From positions 597,587 to 661,586 of the forward strand of contig NZ_CAKMSS010000001.1 of NCBI RefSeq assembly GCF_928382285.1: a stretch of 64,000 nt of DNA, given 5' to 3'. Below the pieces are notes generated by a model, which searched no databases, was not told the origin of the DNA, and worked only from the letters and a program-made list of their open reading frames with translations. The translations under genes were made by a program, and so were the position numbers. This document shows, piece by piece, positions 9,077 to 19,217 of this stretch. Origin of the DNA: Rothia nasimurium (GTDB taxonomy: Bacteria > Actinomycetota > Actinomycetes > Actinomycetales > Micrococcaceae). The first letter of the stretch is position 1, and every line of letters begins with the position of its first letter.

Positions 9077-9170
9077 CAGGCTCGCGCTCGCTGCCGACCC
9101 TCTCGCTGGTTCGCTTCGCTCACAAGCGATTCACGCCAGCCGCCGAGCCAGCAGCTTCGCTGCGAGCCTG
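9077..9170. repeat. 94-bp dispersed inverted-repeat element, copy 2
   Basis: Reverse-complement partner of 558-651 with one difference. Here the flanks extend the terminal stem to a perfect 16 bp (GGTAAATCAGGCTCGC at 9070-9085 with GCGAGCCTGATTTACC at 9162-9177). It begins about 20 bp behind the rne stop. Confidence 0.92.
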
Positions 9171-9190
9171 ATTTACCTTTCATCACCTTC

Positions 9191-12100
9191 TTACTTACCT
9201 GCCCGCTTGATCTCTGCAGCTGAGACGCCGACGCCGAGCATGACGGGGGCGTCATCGCTGGATGCTGCGGGCTTGGCTGCCTGGTCGATGCTAGCTACCA
9301 CGGAACTACCACTTGCGGCCCTGACCTCTTCGGTACGTACTTCGGTGGAGCCTGCACCTGAGCTGACGGCGCGGCGGGAGCGGCGCTTCTTGCGGGGTGC
9401 TTCGCTGGGAGCAGCTGCGGGTGCGGACGCCTCAACCGGAGTTTCGGGTGCTACCTCAGTTTTCTTGCCGGGGGTGGCAACGCCGGTGACGGCCGGGTCA
9501 GCTACGACCTCGATGGGGGCGACGTACTTGACGTCGGAGCTTGAGGCGCGGCGGGGCCTGCGAGTACGGCCCTTACCTGACTCGTCCTGGTTCCGGGCGC
9601 CTCGGCGATCGGTGCGGTCTGCACGGTCGGTACGATCCTTGCGGCCGGTGCGCTCACCTGAGTTTGCTGCCTCTTCACCCTCGCGCGGCTCGTAGTCGCG
9701 TCCGGCCTTCTGGGAGGCTCGGGCGCGGGCTTCGCCTGCGCGGATGGCGTCGAGTCGGGATGAGTTCTGGGTGAAGCGGGAGTCAGCTTCGGGGTCTACG
9801 TCCATAGACGCGTCGGAGTTGGCTGAGAAGTCATCTGCTGAAATCTCTTCGCGCTTCTTACCGCCCCGGCGCTTGGACTGGTGACGGCCCTTTGAGCGTT
9901 CCTCGGAAGACCCTTCGGTCTCGTTCTCAGCATCGGAGTCAAAGACGGCAGCCAGGGATTCGAGGGTGAAGGAGCCCTGCTCCCCCATGCTCTCTTCGGT
10001 GTCGGCGTCCGCCCCGGTGGGCAGCTCAATGACCTCGTCGCCGATGGTGAGCACCTGCTCGCCGCGGGCGTCCTGATTCTGCTGGTTCTCCAGGTCCAGG
10101 CCGGCCTCGGCGCGGCGGTTGCGCTTGCGACGCTTGCGCTTACGGGCTGACTTGGACTCGGTCTCGCCCTGCTCGTCCTCGTGGTGGGCGCTGGCGGCAA
10201 CGATGTTGGCCAGGGCAGCCTTGCGGGCCTCGGTCTTCTGCTCGGTCTCTTCGTCAACCTCGGTGAAGTCGCGGCGGTTCTGGGTCTTCTGGTTGCGATA
10301 GCGCTTGCGGTCATCGCGTTCGGCGCGGTGGATGAAGTCGCTAGCGCCGCCGGAGCGGCCCTTGAGGGGCTGGTCGTGCACGAGAATGCCGCGGCCGGCG
10401 CAGGCTTCGCAGGATTCTGAGAAGACTTCGAGCAGGCCGGTGCCCATGCGCTTGCGGGTCATCTGCACCAGACCCAGGGAGGTTACTTCGGCAACCTGGT
10501 GCTTGGTGCGGTCACGGCCCAGGCACTCTACCAGGCGGCGCAGGACCAGCTCTCGGTTGGATTCAAGCACCATGTCGATGAAATCGATGACAACAATCCC
10601 GCCGATGTCACGCAGGCGCAGCTGGCGCACGATTTCTTCGGCTGCTTCCAGGTTGTTCTTGGTGACGGTCTCTTCCAGGTTGCCGCCGGAGCCGGTGAAC
10701 TTGCCGGTGTTCACGTCCACCACGGTCATGGCTTCGGTGCGGTCGATGACCAGGGAGCCGCCGGAGGGCAGGTAGACCTTGCGATCCAGGGCCTTAGCCA
10801 GCTGCTCTTCAATACGGTAGTGGTCAAAGAGGTCGTCGTCCTCTTCCCACTTCTTCAGGCGATCCAGCAGATCGGGGGCAACGTAGGTGACGTAGGCTTC
10901 GATGGAGTCCCAGGCGTCGGTGCCCTGCACCATCATGGAGGTGAAGTCTTCGTTGAAGACATCGCGCACGGTCTTGATGGTCAGGTCGGGTTCCTGGTAG
11001 AGCAGTTCGGGGGCCAGCACCTTGCGGGATTCGCTCTTGGCCTTGATTTCTTCCCACTGTACGCGCAGGCGGTTGATGTCGTTGCTCAGTTCTTCTTCGC
11101 TGGCGCCTTCTGCAGCGGTGCGGACGATGACGCCCGCGTCCTCGGGCAGGCGGTCCTTGAGGATCTTCTTCAGGCGCTGACGCTCAACGTCGGGCAGCTT
11201 GCGGGAGATACCGGTCATGGAGCCACCGGGCACGTAGACAAGGTAGCGGCCGGGCAGGGAGACCTGGCTGGTCAGGCGGGCGCCCTTGTGGCCGACGGGG
11301 TCTTTGGTGACCTGCACCAGGACCGAGTCGCCAGCCTTGAGGGCGTTTTCGATCTTGCGGGGGGCACCGTCTAGGCCGGTGACGTCCCAGTTAACTTCGC
11401 CAGCGTAGAGAACGGCGTTGCGGCCGCGGCCAATATCGACGAAGGCAGCTTCCATGGAGGGCAGAACGTTCTGTACCTTGCCCAGGTAGACATTGCCAAT
11501 CAGGGAGTCCTGCTGGGTCTTGGACACAAAGTGCTCGGCCAAAATGCCGTCTTCGAGTACGCCAATCTGGATGCGGTCGTCCTTCTGGCGTACCAACATC
11601 TGGCGGTCGACGGACTCGCGGCGGGCCAGGAACTCAGCTTCGGTAATGATTTGGCGGCGGCGGCCGGTGGCGCGGGTTTCGCGGCGGCGGATGCGCTTGG
11701 CTTCCAGGCGGGTTGAGCCGCGGACGCCGGTAACCCGGTTGGTGCTGTGGGAGTCAGACAGGCGGGGGGCGCGCACCTTAACAATGGTGTCCTCGGGGTC
11801 GCCCTCGGTACCGCCTTCAAATTCCAGGTCGGCGTCCCCGCGGCGGCGGCGACGGCGGCGGTGGGAGGTGATTTCGGGGTCAAGGTCAGCCAGGCGGCGC
11901 TCACGGCGCTCAGCTTCTTCGGCCTCACGGCGGGCTTCCTTTTCGGCCCGCAGCTGCTCCATGATTTCGTCCATGTTGGGCGAGTAGAACAGCAGATTGT
12001 TTGAGCTCACAGCGGCGTTGACCTGGGCTAGCTCTTCTTCCTTGAGCTCACGCAGGCTCTTCTGAGGAGCGGCAGGCTCTTCAGCGGTTTCGGCGGGGGC

Positions 12101-12325
12101 TTCTTCTGCTTCTGCAGACTCTGTCTCAGTTTCTGCTGTCTCTTCTGTGGCTTCTTCGGCAGGCTCGGTTTCTTCAGCCTGCGCAACGGCCTTCGCTTCG
12201 GGGCCCTTGGCCTGGGTCTCTTCCACCTCGGTGCTTACTTCGGTAACCTGTTCAGCGGCTGCGGTAGCTTCTGCAGCCTGGGTTTCTTCGAGGTTTTCTA
12301 CAACCTCGGACTGTTCGCTGCTCAT
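9191..12325 (-). CDS. rne: Ribonuclease E/G
   Basis: Endoribonuclease for mRNA decay and rRNA/tRNA processing. 1044 aa in the actinobacterial layout: a long acidic Ala/Glu N-terminal extension (about 1-240), S1 domain (from DDRIQIGVLEDG near 248), catalytic core with the metal-binding aspartate in VVDVNTGKFTGSGGN (near 534) and IGGIVVIDFIDM, the zinc-link pair CEACAGRG (near 638), then a long basic and acidic disordered C-terminus rich in Arg, Asp and Ser that probably binds RNA or partners. Its 5' region is over 500 bp long, which suits the autoregulation through the leader known in other bacteria. Confidence 0.96.
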   Translation of the reverse strand: MSSEQSEVVENLEETQAAEATAAAEQVTEVSTEVEETQAKGPEAKAVAQAEETEPAEEATEETAETETESAEAEEAPAETAEEPAAPQKSLRELKEEELAQVNAAVSSNNLLFYSPNMDEIMEQLRAEKEARREAEEAERRERRLADLDPEITSHRRRRRRRGDADLEFEGGTEGDPEDTIVKVRAPRLSDSHSTNRVTGVRGSTRLEAKRIRRRETRATGRRRQIITEAEFLARRESVDRQMLVRQKDDRIQIGVLEDGILAEHFVSKTQQDSLIGNVYLGKVQNVLPSMEAAFVDIGRGRNAVLYAGEVNWDVTGLDGAPRKIENALKAGDSVLVQVTKDPVGHKGARLTSQVSLPGRYLVYVPGGSMTGISRKLPDVERQRLKKILKDRLPEDAGVIVRTAAEGASEEELSNDINRLRVQWEEIKAKSESRKVLAPELLYQEPDLTIKTVRDVFNEDFTSMMVQGTDAWDSIEAYVTYVAPDLLDRLKKWEEDDDLFDHYRIEEQLAKALDRKVYLPSGGSLVIDRTEAMTVVDVNTGKFTGSGGNLEETVTKNNLEAAEEIVRQLRLRDIGGIVVIDFIDMVLESNRELVLRRLVECLGRDRTKHQVAEVTSLGLVQMTRKRMGTGLLEVFSESCEACAGRGILVHDQPLKGRSGGASDFIHRAERDDRKRYRNQKTQNRRDFTEVDEETEQKTEARKAALANIVAASAHHEDEQGETESKSARKRKRRKRNRRAEAGLDLENQQNQDARGEQVLTIGDEVIELPTGADADTEESMGEQGSFTLESLAAVFDSDAENETEGSSEERSKGRHQSKRRGGKKREEISADDFSANSDASMDVDPEADSRFTQNSSRLDAIRAGEARARASQKAGRDYEPREGEEAANSGERTGRKDRTDRADRTDRRGARNQDESGKGRTRRPRRASSSDVKYVAPIEVVADPAVTGVATPGKKTEVAPETPVEASAPAAAPSEAPRKKRRSRRAVSSGAGSTEVRTEEVRAASGSSVVASIDQAAKPAASSDDAPVMLGVGVSAAEIKRAGK

Positions 12326-12855
12326 CAGCGTTCACTCTCCTTGTGTTCGTATGCCCCTGCCGCACCAGTGGTCTCGCCTGTAGTCGGCGGTCCCTACCCT
12401 AAGGGGTGGTCCGCCGAAATCCTTGGCTACCCGGCTCAACCGTGAGCTCCTTGGCGTACTCGGCAGGTCAAGGCTTCTGTGCTCCATGCCGAGGGGAACC
12501 GGGCCAGCGGCAACAACCCGAGGCAGCGCTAGGGCTGCACTTGCTGGGGCTTGACGGTAAGGACGCCTGCGGGTGGGCAGTGCGTCACCGGCCGTTTCGG
12601 GGTGCCTGCTGGGTAGTGCCACCGCGTGCGGGCGGCACACTACCACACCCATTCTCTCACACCCGGGCTCTTTTCACCCCATCTAGAACCGAACTCACCC
12701 CGCACCGGGCCGCCCTGCCAAAACCAGCTCGCCCCGGGCGTCCTTATCTGGGAACTTAGTAAAGAAAACCTGCCCCAACCCCGCAAAACCGGGCAGGCTT
12801 GGAGCCTGCCCCGTAGTATGGGGAAAGAAAGTTTTATACAGCCTAAGGATTCACT
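12326..12855. other. 530-bp intergenic region between rne and the VKOR gene
   Basis: Holds the divergent starts of rne and the VKOR gene. Visible structure: a hairpin near 12385-12415 (GGCGG and CCGCC arms), a hairpin near 12612-12642 (GTAGTGCC and GGCACTAC), and a perfect hairpin GGGCAGGC/GCCTGCCC at about 12790-12810 about 45 bp before the VKOR start. No convincing gene is seen here; open frames lack ribosome sites and family features. Confidence 0.5.
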
Positions 12856-13482
12856 GTGTCTACCCCCGTGAACACCCCCGATACTGAGAGCGGTATCAGC
12901 CAGGCCCAGCTTGATCGCAGGCTCGGCTGGTTCACCCTCATTCCCGGCCTGCTGGCCTTCGGAGCCGCCGCCATGCTGGTCTACGAGCGCCTGCAGATTT
13001 ACATGGACGGCGCCCACCGGTCGGTCTGCGATATCAACGCCCTGCTCAACTGCGGCACCGTCATGCGTACCTGGCAGGCAGAAGCCTTTGGCTTCCCCAA
13101 CCCCTTTATCGGTATCGCCGGTTACGCTATCGTGCTGGCTATCTCCACCGCCCTGATTGCCGGGGCGTCCTTCGCCCGCTGGTACTGGGTAGCCATGCAG
13201 GTGGGCCATACCCTGGCCATGGCCTTTGTGCTCTGGCTCTGGTATAACACCACCTTCGACATCAACGCCCTCTGCCTCTTCTGCATGATCGTGTGGATTA
13301 TGCAGACCGCAATTTTCGTGAAGGTCACCACCCGCAATATCCACGCCGGAGTCATCCCAGCTTCTGAGAGCATCCGTCGGGCAGCCCCCAACTGGACCTG
13401 GTTCTCTATCATCCTGGTCTACATCTTGCTCTTCGGCATTATCTTCATCCGCTTCTTCGATGTGATTATGGGGATGTTCTAA
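12856..13482 (+). CDS. Vitamin K epoxide reductase family protein
   Basis: Integral membrane oxidoreductase that in actinobacteria reoxidises a DsbA-like partner using menaquinone, so driving disulfide formation outside the membrane. It shows the loop cysteine pair in CDINALLNCGTV (near 58 and 65), the conserved NPFIGIAGYA segment, and the active CxxC as CLFC (near 140-143) in the fourth helix. Four or five membrane helices, 208 aa. GTG start. No partner thiol oxidase gene adjoins it. It ends in a terminator shared with ndk. Confidence 0.92.
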   Translation: MSTPVNTPDTESGISQAQLDRRLGWFTLIPGLLAFGAAAMLVYERLQIYMDGAHRSVCDINALLNCGTVMRTWQAEAFGFPNPFIGIAGYAIVLAISTALIAGASFARWYWVAMQVGHTLAMAFVLWLWYNTTFDINALCLFCMIVWIMQTAIFVKVTTRNIHAGVIPASESIRRAAPNWTWFSIILVYILLFGIIFIRFFDVIMGMF

Positions 13483-13498
13483 CCCCCTCCCCCACAGC

Positions 13499-13539
13499 AA
13501 AAGGCCGGGGCCCTCAGTACGAGGGCCCCGGCCTTTTTT
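13499..13539. terminator. Bidirectional terminator between VKOR gene and ndk
   Basis: 15-bp arms AAGGCCGGGGCCCTC and GAGGGCCCCGGCCTT with A-run before and T-run after, between convergent genes. Confidence 0.93.
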
Positions 13540-13562
13540 ACTCTGCTGAGCGGCAGGTCTTT

Positions 13563-13979
13563 TTAGGCACCGAACCAGAGCGCGATTTCGCGGTCTGCTG
13601 ACTCTGCTGAATCTGAACCGTGCACCAGGTTCTTCTGCACACTCTCGCCCCAGTCACGGCCAAAGTCGCCACGGATGGTTCCGGGGGCAGCGGTGGTGGG
13701 GTTAGAAGATCCCATGAGGGTACGGGCGCCCTCAAGCACGCCGTTGCCCTCAAGCACGAGAGCAACCACGGGGCCTGAGCCCATGTAAGACACCAGGGGC
13801 TCGTAGAAGGGCTTGCCCTCGTGTTCCGCATAGTGCTGCTCAAGCAGCTCACGGGAGGGAACCAGCATCTTCAACTCAGCGATGCGGTAGCCCTTACGCT
13901 CAAAACGGGCCAGCACCTGGCCGGTGAGGTTACGCTCCACACCGTCGGGCTTGACCAGAATCAGGGTACGCTCGGTCAT
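13563..13979 (-). CDS. ndk: Nucleoside diphosphate kinase
   Basis: Balances nucleoside triphosphates by phosphate transfer through an active-site histidine. TLILVKPDGVERNLTG at the start and LVHGSDSAESADREI (phosphorylated His) near residue 115 identify it. The start is the ATG at 13979 with AAAGGAG upstream; the open frame extends further but has no family similarity there. 138 aa, the usual length. Confidence 0.97.
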   Translation of the reverse strand: MTERTLILVKPDGVERNLTGQVLARFERKGYRIAELKMLVPSRELLEQHYAEHEGKPFYEPLVSYMGSGPVVALVLEGNGVLEGARTLMGSSNPTTAAPGTIRGDFGRDWGESVQKNLVHGSDSAESADREIALWFGA

Positions 13980-14037
13980 GACAATCTCCTTTGATAGGTC
14001 AGGGTGAGTTTTCACCCTTACCCTACCAGACACCCCG

Positions 14038-14475
14038 CTAGGCGGGGTTAGCCTTCTCCCATTCCTCCTGCTCTTTGGCGCGGACGGCGTTCTCGGCGTC
14101 CAGGCGGGCACCGCGCGTCACCCCGTACCAGTAGGCCACAGCAAAAGCCGCTCCCACAAAGAACATGGAGGGCAGGGCAAAACCAACCAGAATCAGGGCA
14201 GCCTGCAGACCGTAGCCCAGGTGGTAGCCCCAGGGCTTCTTCAGGAAGGCCGGGGTGACTAGCAGGGCCGCTACCAGAGCTAGACCCAGTACCCAAATGA
14301 CTACCTTGACCCAGGTGGGGTCGTTGAAGTGGTGGCCAAAGATGGCCAGGGTTGCAAAGAAGGCAACCAGGGCTTCGAGTGAGAGCACCATCGAGGTAAA
14401 CATGACCTTGATAGAGCGCTGCTTTTTCGGCTGGCCCGGGCGCCATTCGCGCTGGGCGCGCGTCATTCTCGCCAT
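14038..14475 (-). CDS. DUF4233 membrane protein
   Basis: About 145 aa with a basic N-terminus (TRAQREWRPGQPKKQRSIKV) and four hydrophobic segments (MVLSLEALVAFFATLAIFG; VVIWVLGLALVAALLVTP; LGYGLQAALILVGFALP; MFFVGAAFAVAYWYG). This family sits beside folC in many actinobacteria, and here lies 10 bp behind it. The first of two adjacent ATGs nearly touches AGGAG, so the second (14475) is preferred. Function unknown. Confidence 0.85.
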   Translation of the reverse strand: MARMTRAQREWRPGQPKKQRSIKVMFTSMVLSLEALVAFFATLAIFGHHFNDPTWVKVVIWVLGLALVAALLVTPAFLKKPWGYHLGYGLQAALILVGFALPSMFFVGAAFAVAYWYGVTRGARLDAENAVRAKEQEEWEKANPA

Positions 14476-14485
14476 CATCTCTCCT

Positions 14486-15910
14486 TTACAGTCCGAGCAG
14501 GGTGCTAGCTTCGCCCACCACGGTGATGGAGCCGGTGACCAGTACCGCGGAGTTCAGGTTGGGCACATCGGCTGCAGCCGTCACCGCTGCGGACAGAGCA
14601 TCGGGAATGTTCTCGTAGATCTCGATGGCGTCTTCATCAAAACCAGCGTTGAGGGCCAATTCAGCTAGCTCTTCCGGGGCAATGGCACGCGGAGAGTCTG
14701 ACTTGGTCAGGTGCAGTACCGTGCGCCACTCTGCCCGATCAACGTACTCGTCAAAGAGCAGGTTCAGCATGGTCGCGGCGTCCTTTTCACCCAGGATACC
14801 CACCACCAGGTGCAGTTCTTCAAAGCTGAAGGACTCCTTAAAGGCCGCTGCCGAAGCAGTGACCCCATGGGGGTTGTGGGCGGCATCAAGCACCACGGGC
14901 GGCTCGGTGCGGGCTACCTCTAGGCGGCCCGGCGAGCGCACCTCGCCAAAGGCCTGTTTGACCAGGTCAAGGTTGAGTTCCTTCTGGCCACCGCCAAGGA
15001 AGGCTTCAACTGCGGCAAGGGCAACCGAGGCGTTTTGGGCCTGGTGGGCGCCGAAGAGGGGCAGGGCTAAATCTTCATAGTGGCCGGCAAGACCCTGTAC
15101 GGTCATCAGCTGGCCACCCACTCCGGCGGTACGCTCTAGGACCTTGAACTCAAGGCCCTCAAAGCGGTAATCGGCGTTGCGAGCACGGGCAGCCTCCAGG
15201 AGCACCTGGGCGGCGGACGGGTCCTGGGCGGCAGAAACCAGGAAGCCGCCGTCCTTAATAATCCCTGCCTTCTCACCGGCAATTTCGGCGAGGGTCTCCC
15301 CCAGCATGTCGGTGTGGTCCAGGCCAATGGGGGTAACCACCGATACGGTAGCGTCAGCGACGTTGGTGGCGTCCCAGGAGCCCCCAATACCCACCTCAAG
15401 CACCATCACGTCCACCGGCTCATCGGCGAAAATCGCAAAAGCCAGGATGGTGAGGGCTTCAAAGTAGGTGATGCGGGGGGCACCGGCTGCCTCAAGCTCA
15501 GCGTCCACAATCTGCAGGTAGGGCTGAATCTCGCCCCAGATACGCACAAAGGTGGAGTCCGCTACGGGTGCCCCGTCAATCGAGATCCGCTCGGTGACCT
15601 TGGAAATATGGGGGCTGGTGTAGCGGCCCACACGGATATCGTGCGCCATGAGCAGGCGCTCAATCATGCGGGCGGTTGAGGTTTTGCCGTTGGTGCCGGT
15701 GATGTGGATGACCGGGGCTGCCTTGTTGGGCTCGCCCAGAATTTCCACGGCGCGGGTCATCGCGTCAAGGCGGGGGGCCATCTTGTGCTCGGGGGCACGA
15801 GCCAGCAGGTCGGCGTAGACCGAGGCTACGCCGAGGGCGTCGTCAGCGCGAGCGCCCTCGGCAGCAATCTCGGCAAACACGGGGTCAAGCTCCATGTTGT
15901 CCTTGGTCAT
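14486..15910 (-). CDS. folC: Dihydrofolate/folylpolyglutamate synthase
   Basis: Adds glutamate to dihydropteroate and to folates. Mur-ligase-type fold with ATP loop ITGTNGKTSTARMIERLL (near 70), the YTSPHI segment, NVADATVSVVTPIGLDHTDML, and the C-terminal VVLDAAHNPHG motif. 474 aa. Its ATG directly follows the ileS stop codon with no gap, suggesting translational coupling. Confidence 0.95.
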   Translation of the reverse strand: MTKDNMELDPVFAEIAAEGARADDALGVASVYADLLARAPEHKMAPRLDAMTRAVEILGEPNKAAPVIHITGTNGKTSTARMIERLLMAHDIRVGRYTSPHISKVTERISIDGAPVADSTFVRIWGEIQPYLQIVDAELEAAGAPRITYFEALTILAFAIFADEPVDVMVLEVGIGGSWDATNVADATVSVVTPIGLDHTDMLGETLAEIAGEKAGIIKDGGFLVSAAQDPSAAQVLLEAARARNADYRFEGLEFKVLERTAGVGGQLMTVQGLAGHYEDLALPLFGAHQAQNASVALAAVEAFLGGGQKELNLDLVKQAFGEVRSPGRLEVARTEPPVVLDAAHNPHGVTASAAAFKESFSFEELHLVVGILGEKDAATMLNLLFDEYVDRAEWRTVLHLTKSDSPRAIAPEELAELALNAGFDEDAIEIYENIPDALSAAVTAAADVPNLNSAVLVTGSITVVGEASTLLGL

Positions 15911-18900
15911 TTATGCCTTCTTCACGGTCGCTGAGAATTCAGCGCCCTCGAGGTAGGTCACGGCCACAGCCAGGGTCTCACCGGCCACCAGTTCCTCGTG
16001 CTTCTTGATAGCTTCGAGGTCAGCGGCGGGGGCAGTGATGGTCAGCTCGATGCGGTCTGAGACGTTCAGGCCAGCGTCCTTGCGCTCAGACTGGATGGCG
16101 CGGACGGCGTCGCGGGCAGTACCCTCGGCGCGCAGATCGTCGGTGAGGGTGGTGTCGAGTACCAGGAAGCCACCACCGGGCAGAACCGAGACGGCGCGCT
16201 CTGCAGCGCCGTCGGTTTCTGCGACCACGGTTTCAAGCTCGTACTCGCCCGGCTCCAGAGCCATGTTGTCGGCACCCACCACAACGGTGCCGTCCTCGGT
16301 GACCTTCCAGTCCCCGCTCTTAGAAGCCTTGATGGCAACCTGCACCTGCTTGCCCAGACGGGGGCCTGCGGCGCGGGCATTGACCTTGAGCTGCTGGGAG
16401 ATACCGAAGTCAGCAGGAGCCACCTCGGCAGCGTCCAGAAGCTCAACCGCCTTGATGTTGAGCTCATCAGCGATGATCGATTCGAAGGTACCGGCGAGGT
16501 CCTTGCCACCGGCAACCGCCACGGTCAGGGCAGCCAGGGGCTGGCGCACGCGCAGCTTGTGGGCCTTACGCAGGGCAGAACCGGCAGAAGCGACAGCACG
16601 GGTGGTCTCCATCAGGGCCAGCAGCTCAGCCTCGTCCTTGAAATCCGCAGGTGAGGGCAAATCGGTCAGGTGAACCGAACGCTCCCCGGTCAGGCCACGG
16701 TAGATTTCTTCGGTGGTCAAAGGCAGCAGGGGGGCCGCCATCTTCACGAAGGTCACCAGGGCGGTGTAGAGCACGTCGAAGGCCGCGGCGTCTTCGTTGA
16801 AGAAACGCTCGCGGGAGCGGCGCACATACCAGTTGGTCAGGGCGTCGGTGTAGGTGCGCAGGGCCTCGCAGGCGGCAGATACATCGTAGGCGTCCATGGC
16901 CTCGGTAACCTCGGCAACCAGCTGACGGGTCTTACCCAGGATAAAGCGGTCCATCACATGCTCGGCCTCGGTAACCAGCTTAGCCTCGTAGCCTGCCCCA
17001 CCGTTTGCGGCGTTGGTGTAGAGGGCAAAGAAGTGGTAGACGTTCCACAGGGGCAGCATGACCTGGCGGACGCCCTCACGGATGCCCTGCTCGGTCACGA
17101 TCAGGTTACCGCCGCGCAGAATCGGAGAGGACATGAGGAACCAGCGCATGGCGTCCGAACCGTCGCGGTCCAAAACCTCGGAGACATCGGGGTAGTTGCG
17201 CAGGGACTTAGACATCTTCTGGCCATCCGAGCCCAGAACGATGCCGTGGGCAATGACGTTCTCAAAGGCGGTGCGGTCGAAGAGGGCGGTGGCCAGAATG
17301 TGCATGGTGTAGAACCAGCCGCGAGTCTGACCGATGTACTCAACGATGAAGTCTGCCGGGTAGTGGGCCTCGAACCACTCCTTGTTTTCGAAGGGGTAGT
17401 GGAACTGGGCGAAGGGCATGGAGCCGGAGTCGAACCAGACGTCCAGCACGTCCTCCACGCGGCGCATGGTGGACTTGCCGGTGGGGTCGTCCGGGTTGGG
17501 TCGGGTCAGCTCGTCGATATAGGGGCGGTGCAGGTCGACTTCGCCGTCCTTGTTCAGGGGCAGGCGGCCGAAGTCGGCTTCGAGCTCAGCCAGGGAGCCG
17601 TAGACGTCGGTGCGGGGGTAGTTGGGGTCGTCAGAGACCCAGACCGGGATCGGGGATCCCCAGAAGCGGTTACGCGAGATAGACCAGTCGCGGGCGTTCT
17701 CAACCCACTTGCCGAACTGGCCGTGCTTGACGTTCTCGGGAATCCAGTTGATGTCCTCGTTCAGCTCGCTCATGCGGCCCTTGAAGTCGGTCACACGCAC
17801 GTACCAGGAGGTGATGGCGCGGTAGACCAGGGGGGTACGGCAGCGCCAGCAGTGGGGGTAGGAGTGAACGTAGGACTTCTCGCGGATCAGTGCCCCGTCA
17901 GCCTTGAGAGTGTTGATGATGGTTCGGTTAGCATCAAAGATCTGGACACCGGCAATCTCAGCCAGGGGGGCGCCCTCAGCTAGGGTGGAGTCGGCGAAGA
18001 GGTCCAGGAACTTGGCGCCCTCATCGATGGACAGAATCACGGGGATACCGTAACCCTCACAGACCTTCTGGTCATCCTCACCGTAGGCGGGGGCCTGGTG
18101 GACCAGACCGGTACCGTCGGTGGTGGTCACGTAGTCGGCGACCAGAATCTGCCAGGCCTTCTCGGTGCCGAACTTTTCTGCGTCGGTGAAGTAGTCCCAC
18201 AGGGGTGCGTAGCGCACACCTTCGAGCTGGGTGCCGGTGTAGGTGGCAAGGACGGCCTCGCGGGCGGCGTCCGCGGGCTTTTCGGCATCCCCGTAGCCCA
18301 GGTCCTTGGCGTACTCGCCCAGCAGGTCGGCAGCCAGCAGGAAGCGGCGTCCTTCTAGCTCACCGGCGCCGGGCACAACAACGTAGCTGATTTCGGGGCC
18401 AGCGGCCAGAGCCTGGTTGGTGGGTAGGGTCCAGGGGGTGGTGGTCCAGGCCAGGGCTTCAACACCGGCCAGTTCGGCGGCAACCTCGGGGTGCTTGGCC
18501 AGGGTGGCGTCGTCGGTGATGCGGAAAGCCACGGTGACGGACGGGTCCTGACGCTCCTTGTAGACGTCATCGTCCATACGCAGCTCGTGGTTCGAGAGCG
18601 GGGTTTCGTCCTTCCAGCAGTAGGGCAGCACGCGGAAGCCCTCGTAGGTCAGACCCTTATCGTGCAGCTGCTTGAAGGCCCAAATAACGGACTCCATGTA
18701 CTCCACGTTCAGGGTCTTGTAGTCGTTCTCGAAGTCCACCCAGCGGGCCTGGCGGGTAACGTACTCTTCCCATTCCTTGGTGTACTTGAGCACCGAGGCG
18801 CGGGCAGCGTCGTTGAAGTTGTCGATGCCCATCTCGATGATCTGCTGCTTATCGGTCATGCCCAGCTGCTTCATGGCTTCAAGCTCTGCGGGCAGGCCGT

Positions 18901-19213
18901 GGGTGTCCCAGCCGAAACGGCGCTCAACCTTGTGGCCGCGCTGGGTCTGGTAGCGGGCGACCAGGTCCTTGACGTAGCCGGTCAGCAGGTGGCCGTAGTG
19001 GGGCAGGCCGTTAGCAAAGGGAGGGCCGTCGTTGAAGACGAACTCGTTAGCGCCGTTCTCACCGGCGTCGCGGTTATCGATGGATGCCTGGAAGGTTCCG
19101 TCATTCTTCCAGTAGTCCAGCACTGCTTCTTCAAGTGCGGGGAAAGAGGGGGAAGCGGCCACAAAACTGGCTCCGCTTGCGCTTGCCTTGGGGTAAACAG
19201 GCTTGTTGGTCAT
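15911..19213 (-). CDS. ileS: Isoleucyl-tRNA synthetase (long, eukaryote-like type)
   Basis: Charges tRNA-Ile. Class I catalytic core with HYGH (HIGH motif, near 72, in [15 protein letters not shown]) and [10 protein letters not shown] (near 666), the CP1 editing domain between, and an anticodon-binding and C-terminal region. 1100 aa. The sequence around HIGH and the length are those of the type found in mycobacteria and eukaryotes, which tends to be less sensitive to mupirocin (inference). It is controlled by the T-box upstream and is followed directly by folC. Confidence 0.97.
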   Translation of the reverse strand: MTNKPVYPKASASGASFVAASPSFPALEEAVLDYWKNDGTFQASIDNRDAGENGANEFVFNDGPPFANGLPHYGHLLTGYVKDLVARYQTQRGHKVERRFGWDTHGLPAELEAMKQLGMTDKQQIIEMGIDNFNDAARASVLKYTKEWEEYVTRQARWVDFENDYKTLNVEYMESVIWAFKQLHDKGLTYEGFRVLPYCWKDETPLSNHELRMDDDVYKERQDPSVTVAFRITDDATLAKHPEVAAELAGVEALAWTTTPWTLPTNQALAAGPEISYVVVPGAGELEGRRFLLAADLLGEYAKDLGYGDAEKPADAAREAVLATYTGTQLEGVRYAPLWDYFTDAEKFGTEKAWQILVADYVTTTDGTGLVHQAPAYGEDDQKVCEGYGIPVILSIDEGAKFLDLFADSTLAEGAPLAEIAGVQIFDANRTIINTLKADGALIREKSYVHSYPHCWRCRTPLVYRAITSWYVRVTDFKGRMSELNEDINWIPENVKHGQFGKWVENARDWSISRNRFWGSPIPVWVSDDPNYPRTDVYGSLAELEADFGRLPLNKDGEVDLHRPYIDELTRPNPDDPTGKSTMRRVEDVLDVWFDSGSMPFAQFHYPFENKEWFEAHYPADFIVEYIGQTRGWFYTMHILATALFDRTAFENVIAHGIVLGSDGQKMSKSLRNYPDVSEVLDRDGSDAMRWFLMSSPILRGGNLIVTEQGIREGVRQVMLPLWNVYHFFALYTNAANGGAGYEAKLVTEAEHVMDRFILGKTRQLVAEVTEAMDAYDVSAACEALRTYTDALTNWYVRRSRERFFNEDAAAFDVLYTALVTFVKMAAPLLPLTTEEIYRGLTGERSVHLTDLPSPADFKDEAELLALMETTRAVASAGSALRKAHKLRVRQPLAALTVAVAGGKDLAGTFESIIADELNIKAVELLDAAEVAPADFGISQQLKVNARAAGPRLGKQVQVAIKASKSGDWKVTEDGTVVVGADNMALEPGEYELETVVAETDGAAERAVSVLPGGGFLVLDTTLTDDLRAEGTARDAVRAIQSERKDAGLNVSDRIELTITAPAADLEAIKKHEELVAGETLAVAVTYLEGAEFSATVKKA

Positions 19214-19217
19214 GGTT

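Noticed and set aside
12332..12652. Open frame of 106 codons upstream of rne on the minus strand
   Set aside because: No ribosome site, composition of a random high-GC frame, and it lies in the leader of rne with hairpins; no family features.
16670..17983. 437-codon plus-strand frame opposite ileS
   Set aside because: Antisense shadow of ileS; rich in Gly, Val and His as expected from reversed GC-rich codons, with no domain.
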